Origin: Candidatus Melainabacteria bacterium
GTDB taxonomy: Bacteria; Cyanobacteriota; Vampirovibrionia; Obscuribacterales; Obscuribacteraceae
Direction of reading: 5' to 3'
Assembly (NCBI GenBank): GCA_016209785.1
Contig: JACQVM010000187.1
Location: 1 to 7,916, forward strand
DNA length: 7,916 nt
Below are positions 1 through 4,708 of the stretch, one piece after another. The notes below the pieces were generated by a model. That model worked only from the letters and a program-made list of their open reading frames with translations, did no database searches and was not told where the DNA came from. Both the position numbers and the translations under genes were made by a program. Positions within the stretch are counted from its first letter, which is position 1, and each line of letters opens with the position of its first letter.

Positions 1-571
1 CACCTATTATGAGCACTGCCCGGTCACGTAAATTGCCTAGCTGAGTTTTAGCCAATTCAATAGCTGCCGAGCTTACCGAGACAGCCCTGCGACCCATAGA
101 GGTTTGTGATCGAACCCGCTTACCACAATTTAAGGCTAGCTTAAATACTTGATCTAGGATAGGTCCTGCGGTTTTAGCTTCTAAGGCAGCCTGATGAGCT
201 GCTTTAACTTGAGACATAATTTGTCCTTCGCCAAGGATCATGCTATCGAGCCCGCTGGATACCCGAAGGAGATGTACTACGGCATCGTCTCTTAAGAGCT
301 TAAAATTTGGTCGGAGCAACTGGTGGTCGGCAATTTTTTGAGTAGAAAGAAAAAAGGACTCGAGCTCATGGAGTCCTGGCTGAATCTCAGATACGACTGC
401 ATAAACTTCTGTTCTGTTGCAGGTGGATAGAACTGAAGCCTCCTTGATGTGTGGGAGCGTTTTTAGAGACAATAAAGCATGGCTGAGGCATGACTCAGGT
501 ATCGTGAAGTGTTCACGAATGGAAAGTGGGGTTGAATGGTAGTTAATCCCACAAACAACCAAGTGGCTCAT
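1..571 (-). CDS. hemA: Glutamyl-tRNA reductase, N-terminal part (cut by left edge)
   Basis: Reduces glutamyl-tRNA(Glu) with NADPH to glutamate-1-semialdehyde, the first committed step of the C5 route to 5-aminolevulinate, heme, corrinoids and other tetrapyrroles; cytoplasmic. The visible 190 residues cover the catalytic domain and stop at the first glycine region of the NADPH-binding fold. The signature STCNRTEVYA contains Cys51, equivalent to the thioester-forming catalytic cysteine. SSGLDSMILGEGQI (about residues 105-118) is the other hallmark block, and His100 matches a conserved active-site histidine. The start at 569-571 is chosen because the family N-terminus (a VxGINY/H-type strand, then a PLSIRE block) begins there and an AGGTGG Shine-Dalgarno lies 8 nt upstream. 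The full protein is normally about 400-430 aa, so a little over half lies outside the window. A 101-bp gap with a promoter-like site separates it from the binding-protein gene upstream, so it may be transcribed independently. Identity is near certain. Confidence 0.97.
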   Translation of the reverse strand, partial: MSHLVVCGINYHSTPLSIREHFTIPESCLSHALLSLKTLPHIKEASVLSTCNRTEVYAVVSEIQPGLHELESFFLSTQKIADHQLLRPNFKLLRDDAVVHLLRVSSGLDSMILGEGQIMSQVKAAHQAALEAKTAGPILDQVFKLALNCGKRVRSQTSMGRRAVSVSSAAIELAKTQLGNLRDRAVLIIG

Positions 572-579
572 AGGACATT

Positions 580-585
580 CCACCT
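580..585 (-). promoter_or_regulatory. Ribosome binding site of hemA
   Basis: On the minus strand this reads AGGTGG, 8 nt before the ATG at 569-571. It fixes the hemA start. The nearby upstream ATG at about 575-577 is in another reading frame. Confidence 0.75.
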
Positions 586-625
586 CACGGCTCTATGCGG
601 GACACCTTGTTACTCATAGTTGCAA

Positions 626-654
626 ATTATAGCCAGCCTATGCCAGTTAAGACA
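626..654 (-). promoter_or_regulatory. Putative sigma-70-type promoter of hemA
   Basis: The minus strand carries a perfect TATAAT at 626-631. Seventeen bases further upstream (649-654) is TGTCTT, a poor match to the -35 consensus, so recognition would rest mainly on the -10. A start site near 619 would give a leader of about 48 nt before the hemA ATG. The location in the 101-bp gap after the binding-protein gene supports it; the weak -35 keeps confidence moderate. Confidence 0.45.
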
Positions 655-672
655 GCCCAGCTCAAACTTTCT

Positions 673-1617
673 TCATTTTGTCAGGTTTTTTGTGCTTAAG
701 GGTGCCTTAGCGGCTAGCTGCCACTCATTAAGCCAAGAGCTAAGCTTACCGGAAAGCCTAGGATGGAGTCTGACTGATAGCCAATAAAGTCCTTCCATTA
801 CATGCGGTGAGGGACGGGCAAGGTAATTTTCTTCGGGGGGAGGAAGAAAATAAACATGTTGCATCTTGACTGCTCTTAAAGATATCCAAGGTTGTCTGTT
901 AAGGAAAGACTGTCCACGTGCTTCGTGGGGCAAAATAATTACATCGGGATTGCTTAGGACAAGGCGCTCCAGGCTGAACTGTGGGTAGGCAGCTTTTAAT
1001 TGTCCTGCTATATTGATGCCACCAGAAGTGGTGATAACCTCGTTGAGAAAAGTGTTACGTCCGACGGTAAGAAGCGGTTGTGGCCACACACAGTAGAAGA
1101 TGCGTGGTCTTATCTTTTCTTGAGCGATGATCCCGCTGAGATTACCTATTGAGGATGTAAGTGCAGACGCTAGTTTGTCAGCCTCCGGGAGGTGTCCAGT
1201 TAAGCGTCCTACAATGCGTAAGTTTTCTCCAATTTGTGTGAGGCTTGTGTTGTTGAGCAGGACTGTTCGAAAACCATGCTTTCTTAACATTTCGGCAAGT
1301 GCTTCCTGCCCGTTTACCAGTAAAATAATTTCTGGCTTTAATTTAGCTAAACGCTCAACAGAGGCGTTAGTGAAAGTCCCAACCCGCTCATATCTTGTAG
1401 CTGCCGGTGGATAGTTACAAAATCGTGAGACCCCCCTCAGCTTGTCTTCAGCTCCAATAGCAAAAATAAGCTCCGTATTAGATGGCGCCAACGAAACAAT
1501 ACGGCTGGCAACTGTGGTGGTTTGGACCTGGGATGTTGATGTACTGGAATAAGAGCCAGGGCTACTTAGCCAAAACATGAATGAGAGGACAAAGACCTTT
1601 AACGATTGGTTAGCCAT
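673..1617 (-). CDS. Periplasmic BtuF-type (cobalamin-like) ABC transporter binding protein
   Basis: Predicted 314-aa secreted binding protein of the Peripla_BP_2/BtuF class, which captures vitamin B12 or an iron-chelate ligand and delivers it to a BtuCD-type importer. The N-terminus has Lys7 and a hydrophobic stretch around residues 8-18, then small and Ser/Thr-rich residues: a plausible signal peptide without a lipobox Cys. The first lobe starts with RIVSLAPSNTELIFAIG (39-55), followed by FCNYPP (66-71) and RVGTF.NASVERLAKLKPEIILL (78-100), the usual BtuF-like order. The second lobe has TVGRNTFLNEVI (184-195), PQFSLERLVLSNPDVIIL (212-229) and a C-terminal PHVMEGLYWL helix. The start is the ATG at 1615-1617, with AGAGG 7 nt upstream; a 24-residue upstream extension is open but lies inside the preceding gene and would bury the signal peptide. 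It overlaps that gene by 19 bp, implying translational coupling. No permease or ATPase partner is in the window. The exact ligand is inference; FCNYPP favours cobalamin. Confidence 0.85.
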   Translation of the reverse strand: MANQSLKVFVLSFMFWLSSPGSYSSTSTSQVQTTTVASRIVSLAPSNTELIFAIGAEDKLRGVSRFCNYPPAATRYERVGTFTNASVERLAKLKPEIILLVNGQEALAEMLRKHGFRTVLLNNTSLTQIGENLRIVGRLTGHLPEADKLASALTSSIGNLSGIIAQEKIRPRIFYCVWPQPLLTVGRNTFLNEVITTSGGINIAGQLKAAYPQFSLERLVLSNPDVIILPHEARGQSFLNRQPWISLRAVKMQHVYFLPPPEENYLARPSPHVMEGLYWLSVRLHPRLSGKLSSWLNEWQLAAKAPLSTKNLTK

Positions 1618-2162
1618 GTTGATACCTCTTTTACCCGATCTTCTAGCTTCGCTGATTGCACTATGCAAGTGCGCTCCAAAAGTCCCCATTCATATAAAGT
1701 CATTCGCACCAGTCGATCTATTTGCTTTTGATAATCAAGATTGGTCCAGCGAAACCTGTCTTCTTGAGGCACAAACAGGGGAGGGATATAAATGATCCGG
1801 GTGTATTTCGTAGATTGCTTTCGTGCAAGCTCATAATAACTTTCAGTGTCATAAGTCATTGCTGTGCATATGTTCCATCTTTGCCAAAGAACCCAGCAAT
1901 CAATTGTTGAGCGGTCGGAGACAAAATTAACAAGGTGTTCTTCGGTTTCAATCTGTAAACTTAAGACCTGGTGTTTGAAGCCTTCTTGATCTGGAATTTC
2001 TCCAATGCGCTCATAGCCCATTGACTTGCATAATTGCCTAGCAATTTCCGGGATAATTTCTAAACCAAGTTGAGATGCTATTACCTGAGCCAGTGTAGTC
2101 TTGCCCACGCTGCTTGCGCCTGTCAATATTATTCGCTGGGTGGTGTCTTTGGTTGCGGGCAC
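1599..2162 (-). CDS. P-loop NTPase, AAA_28 / NadR-kinase-like
   Basis: A 187-aa single-domain P-loop NTPase. The Walker A motif GASSVGKT sits at residues 15-22. PEIAR at 38-42 and the acidic DRS motif at 83-85 (probable Walker B/catalytic region) are placed as in the AAA_28 family and the ribosylnicotinamide kinase domain of NadR, whose members phosphorylate small molecules or have unknown function. The stretch PQEDRFRW near 132-139 may be a lid with the phosphate-contacting arginines. No NadR DNA-binding or NMN adenylyltransferase domain is fused, and I cannot assign a substrate. The start is GTG at 2160-2162, only 8 nt after the flotillin stop codon and with no well-spaced Shine-Dalgarno (an AGG abuts the GTG), so translation is probably coupled to flotillin. 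The next candidate, a TTG about 12 codons in, would leave only two residues before the P-loop. The 3' end overlaps the binding-protein gene by 19 bp. Family call fairly safe; role unknown. Confidence 0.85.
   Translation of the reverse strand: MPATKDTTQRIILTGASSVGKTTLAQVIASQLGLEIIPEIARQLCKSMGYERIGEIPDQEGFKHQVLSLQIETEEHLVNFVSDRSTIDCWVLWQRWNICTAMTYDTESYYELARKQSTKYTRIIYIPPLFVPQEDRFRWTNLDYQKQIDRLVRMTLYEWGLLERTCIVQSAKLEDRVKEVSTWLTNR
1625..1629 (-). promoter_or_regulatory. Ribosome binding site deciding the binding-protein start
   Basis: On the minus strand this reads AGAGG, 7 nt before the ATG at 1615-1617. It lies inside the 3' end of the P-loop NTPase gene and supports the shorter start that begins with the signal peptide. 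Confidence 0.6.
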
Positions 2163-2170
2163 CTGACTAA

Positions 2171-3676
2171 TTAGACACCCCTTCTGGTAGTTACACTCTC
2201 CTCGACAGGCTGGTTATCACGCCTTAAGGTAGCGGTAAGGTCAATTCCAGTTAAGCCTTTGACCATGGTCAAGCTTTGGGCAGCTACATTTAAAATGTCG
2301 CCTGTAATTTTGCTTGCCCCTATTGAATCACCACCTGTGGACAAGACAGTCATTTGCCCAATTTTAGATAATGGCGAGGCAGAAGCAGTAACAATGTCAG
2401 GAAGTCGTTCAATAATCATAGAAGCCATAGCTGCGTTATTGTATTGCTTAAATGCTTCAGCTTTTTTTGTCATGGCTTCAGCTTCAGCTTGACCTTTAGC
2501 AGCAATGATGGAAGCTTCTGCTAAACCTTTGGCCCGTTCAGCTTCTGCTTGGGCTTGCCCCAGTAGCTTGGTGGCTTCAGCATTGGCTAAGGCTTTAAGC
2601 TTGATGGCATCAGCTTCACCCTGAGCCTGCAGCTTGGCGGCGTCAGCTTGGGCTTGAGCTAGTAATCTTACACGGGTTTGTTCAGCTTCAGCAGTTTTTG
2701 TAATTTCAGCCTCTAGCGAAACTTGCCGTCTTTGTACCTCAACTGTTTGAATTTCAACTTGCTTTTGAATTTCAATAATCTTAATTTGTTGTTGCTCTTC
2801 TATAAGCTTTTGCTGTGATTGTGCCTTAGTGATGTCGTAAGCTAAATCAGCCGAAGCTTTCTTTATTGCAATCTCTTCTTGAGCTTGAACAATTTGAGCT
2901 TTACGCTGAAACTCTGCTTGGGCAATCTGGGCTTCAGACTGTTTTTCTGCAGCCACAATTTGAGCATTTCGTTGTGCTTCTGATTGTGCCATCTGAGCAT
3001 TACTTTGTGCTTGAGCTTGCTTTATTTGGGCAGCGCTAGTAGCTTCAGCAACACCAATATCAGCATCTCGTTTGGCATCAGCAGTTCGTTTGCGACCAAG
3101 CGCTTCCAAATAGCCAACGTTATCCTTGACCTCTTTGATAGTAAAGGACACTACGGTTAAGCCCATTTTAGCTAAATCATATTGAGAAACCTCCTGGGCT
3201 CGCTGGGCAAATTTTTCAAAGGATTGAATTAGCTCTTCTACCTCCATGGTTCCTAGCATAGCGCGCAGGTGTCCAACGAGGGTCTCATGGGCAATGGAGG
3301 CAATTTCCTCATCTGATTTGCCAAGGAACTGCTCGGCGGCAGTGGCAATGGAGATGTTGTCTCCCTTTACCTTAACTTGAGCAACACATTCAACAAAAAT
3401 TGGGACGCCATTTCTAGTAATAATTGGGGCAGAAGAACGTACTTCAATGGGCATTATCTCCAGGGATAAAAAGGCTCTTTGTTGAATAACTGGTAGAACT
3501 ACAGCTCCACCCCCAACAACTATCTTATACTTACGATCTTCTTCACTGGCGCCAAAGCCTGAGACAATCATGGCTTCATTTGGACCACACTTTTGATAAA
3601 AACCAGCCATGAGCCAGCCGAGGGCAAACAGCATAAATACAGCTAGTCCACCTAGAATCAGTATTTCTAATGACAT
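2171..3676 (-). CDS. Flotillin-family (SPFH/Band 7) membrane-microdomain scaffold
   Basis: A 501-aa flotillin, close to the length of B. subtilis FloT/YuaG (about 509 aa). Bacterial flotillins oligomerise at the inner face of the membrane and organise functional membrane microdomains. Residues 5-26 are a hydrophobic anchor, followed by CGPNEAMIVSGFG (30-42), a typical start of the SPFH domain, which runs to about 200. Residues 200-410 are a long Ala/Glu/Gln-rich coiled coil with many EA and QA pairs, including GQAQAEAERAKGLAEA-type flotillin repeats. The C-terminal segment (about 410-480) holds the family's oligomerisation region with RLPDIV and a Gly/Ser stretch. The start is ATG 3674-3676 with AAGGAG 9 nt upstream; a 31-residue open extension lacks an RBS and would put charged residues before the anchor. 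It follows the NfeD-like gene, the usual pairing, and is followed after 8 nt by the P-loop NTPase gene. The family assignment is strong; whether it is FloT, FloA or YqiK type cannot be settled, though length and layout favour FloT/YqiK. Confidence 0.95.
   Translation of the reverse strand: MSLEILILGGLAVFMLFALGWLMAGFYQKCGPNEAMIVSGFGASEEDRKYKIVVGGGAVVLPVIQQRAFLSLEIMPIEVRSSAPIITRNGVPIFVECVAQVKVKGDNISIATAAEQFLGKSDEEIASIAHETLVGHLRAMLGTMEVEELIQSFEKFAQRAQEVSQYDLAKMGLTVVSFTIKEVKDNVGYLEALGRKRTADAKRDADIGVAEATSAAQIKQAQAQSNAQMAQSEAQRNAQIVAAEKQSEAQIAQAEFQRKAQIVQAQEEIAIKKASADLAYDITKAQSQQKLIEEQQQIKIIEIQKQVEIQTVEVQRRQVSLEAEITKTAEAEQTRVRLLAQAQADAAKLQAQGEADAIKLKALANAEATKLLGQAQAEAERAKGLAEASIIAAKGQAEAEAMTKKAEAFKQYNNAAMASMIIERLPDIVTASASPLSKIGQMTVLSTGGDSIGASKITGDILNVAAQSLTMVKGLTGIDLTATLRRDNQPVEESVTTRRGV
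2873..3070 (-). repeat. Six in-phase 11-residue repeats in the flotillin coiled coil
   Basis: Flotillin residues 203-268 divide without gaps into six 11-residue units: RDADIGVAEAT, SAAQIKQAQAQ, SNAQMAQSEAQ, RNAQIVAAEKQ, SEAQIAQAEFQ and RKAQIVQAQEE. The consensus is xxAQIxQAExQ with a hydrophobic residue at position 5 and small residues at positions 3 and 8. This is a hendecad pattern, which favours a right-handed coiled coil or long straight helix. At the DNA level the units are related but not identical, so they are not a recent exact duplication. Confidence 0.8.
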
Positions 3677-3685
3677 GGTTAACGT

Positions 3686-3691
3686 CTCCTT
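3686..3691 (-). promoter_or_regulatory. Ribosome binding site deciding the flotillin start
   Basis: On the minus strand this reads AAGGAG, 9 nt before the ATG at 3674-3676. It is the strongest Shine-Dalgarno in the window and excludes the longer open frame that begins near 3769. Confidence 0.85.
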
Positions 3692-3738
3692 TTGTTGTTC
3701 CTTAGCTTTATGTTTAATGGCTTCCCTGGGTTGTTTTC

Positions 3739-3763
3739 TTAGGATTGTGACGAAATATCCTAA
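3739..3763 (-). other. Inverted repeat / possible stem-loop between NfeD-like and flotillin genes
   Basis: Perfect 7-bp arms, TTAGGAT at 3739-3745 and ATCCTAA at 3757-3763, are separated by an 11-base loop in the 107-bp gap. The stem is A/T-rich and has no U-run on either strand, so it is not a convincing intrinsic terminator. It could be an operator, an mRNA processing or stability element, or chance. The rest of the gap (3677-3783) shows only the flotillin RBS. Confidence 0.35.
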
Positions 3764-3783
3764 TTGCACTTAATAAGCAAGCA

Positions 3784-4554
3784 TCATTGTTCTTGTGAGT
3801 GCTCTTGCTCTTGGAATATTGTGTCTGTGGTGCTTTCAAGGAAGTAATCCTGCCATGGCTCCACGTAAAAAATGCCATCCTTGACATCAACAATCATTAC
3901 TTTGCTGCCTCGCCTCAAATTAGCATCTGGTTTTGCTGCCTTGGCTGGAGCATGCAAACGTTTGGAGCCGGCGACGTAAGTAATCTCGCCGGTTCGGGCA
4001 TCTTCTATGGTAATGAGCACTTCTGCCGTATGCCCAATAAGTTCTTGAACCTTGACTATGCTGGAAACCTCAAGCTTTGTTACCATCAAACGAAGTAATC
4101 GCAAAACCTGAGATGTAATTAGAAGACCAGCTACGATAGCTACAGGTAGGGTAAGTACCACGCTCACGGGTAAGAGTTTAGCCAACAAAAGACCAGTAAT
4201 GCCAAAGAAGGCTAGAAAGGTTGCAAGAGCCATAGGACTTAAGAGTGTTAAGACTAACTTCCAAACATTTAGCCTGTGGTGATCAATAAACTGTACTGGT
4301 CCGGTTGATCCAGCCTTAAGTTGGGCTGAAGTGGCGGGATGTTGGCTGGAATGCAAAGGTGAGTCAAAGCTGTCATGGTGTGCCTGAATATTATGAGGTG
4401 TGTCAACGGTGTCCTGTTGCGTGCTGCTTTGGTTGCCCAGCGCTCCAGAATCGTGAGCATGCAATTGCCCCATCACCAGTCCCACCAGAAAGTAAATTGA
4501 GCCTGCGGCAGTGCATACAATGTAAATCTCTCCAATTATTCCGAGTGAGGCCAT
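3784..4554 (-). CDS. NfeD/YqiJ-like membrane protein with OB-fold tail, flotillin partner
   Basis: A 256-aa protein with the architecture of flotillin partners (B. subtilis YuaF, E. coli YqiJ): membrane helices followed by a soluble OB-fold. Hydrophobic segments lie at about 7-29, 98-126 and 130-150. Between the first and second is a polar loop (about 31-95) rich in His, Gln, Ser and Asp, with nine histidines. Residues 162-234 look like the NfeD-type OB barrel: ELIGHTAEVL (171-180), GEITYVAGSKRLHA (189-202), then LRRGSKVMIVDVKDGIFYVEP (213-233). No ClpP-type serine protease domain is present, so this is the short, protease-less form. The start is ATG 4552-4554, with AGGT 7 nt upstream; a TTG two codons earlier (4558-4560) is open but too close to that site. 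The tail ends in a Gln/Glu-rich stretch. It is the first gene of the proposed operon, 107 bp before flotillin. Role by context: stabilising or tuning flotillin assemblies. Confidence 0.85.
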   Translation of the reverse strand: MASLGIIGEIYIVCTAAGSIYFLVGLVMGQLHAHDSGALGNQSSTQQDTVDTPHNIQAHHDSFDSPLHSSQHPATSAQLKAGSTGPVQFIDHHRLNVWKLVLTLLSPMALATFLAFFGITGLLLAKLLPVSVVLTLPVAIVAGLLITSQVLRLLRLMVTKLEVSSIVKVQELIGHTAEVLITIEDARTGEITYVAGSKRLHAPAKAAKPDANLRRGSKVMIVDVKDGIFYVEPWQDYFLESTTDTIFQEQEHSQEQ

Positions 4555-4708
4555 GAGCAAGACCTAGTTGCAAGAAGATAGACGAGCAAGAGTTACTGTA
4601 CGGACAATCAGTCTAAAGATCCACATACCCCAAGCTAAAGCCCATAAACCTTCATTTTTTTCTCGGTCATAATAATGAAGATGGCTAATGTTTTGGTCAG
4701 GGTGACAC
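4555..4708. promoter_or_regulatory. Divergent intergenic promoter region
   Basis: This 154-bp gap separates the divergently read NfeD-like and tRNA-nucleotidyltransferase-fusion genes. On the minus strand CTGACC (4695-4700) and CATTAT (4672-4677) are spaced by 17 bp and form a plausible -35/-10 pair, giving a leader of roughly 110 nt. On the plus strand CATAAT at 4668-4673 is a possible -10 overlapping the minus-strand one, but its -35 is poor. Overlapping -10 boxes would make the two promoters compete. ACCT at 4562-4565 is the complement of the weak AGGT ribosome binding site of the NfeD-like gene. Positions are pattern matches only. Confidence 0.4.
4699..4705 (+). promoter_or_regulatory. 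Ribosome binding site and in-frame stop that fix a TTG start
   Basis: AGGGTGA precedes the TTG at 4709-4711 by 3 nt (6 nt from the AGGG core). The TGA within it (4703-4705) is in frame with the downstream gene, so TTG is the first possible start. The next ATG, 27 bases later, would remove the conserved first strand and the His7 ligand of the DHH domain. Confidence 0.75.

Noticed and set aside
572..672. Cobalamin riboswitch or terminator between the binding-protein gene and hemA
   Set aside because: The 101-bp gap is too short for a full cobalamin riboswitch, and I see no B12-box-like core or hairpin followed by a T-run. Only a promoter-like site and the RBS are supportable.
1127..1414. 95-aa plus-strand open frame inside the binding-protein gene
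   Set aside because: It is antisense to conserved blocks of the binding protein and shows no recognisable domain.
1618..1689. A 24-residue N-terminal extension of the BtuF-type protein
   Set aside because: It lies wholly inside the P-loop NTPase gene, would bury the signal peptide, and the shorter start has its own AGAGG site.
2400..3070. Repetitive GCTTCAGCTT-like DNA as a possible mobile or satellite repeat
   Set aside because: The pattern follows from Ala/Glu/Gln/Lys codons of the flotillin coiled coil; copies diverge at the DNA level and stay in frame.
3677..3769. A 31-residue N-terminal extension of flotillin
   Set aside because: The strong AAGGAG site sits 9 nt before the internal ATG, flotillins begin with the hydrophobic anchor found there, and the extension is charged and overlaps the intergenic inverted repeat.
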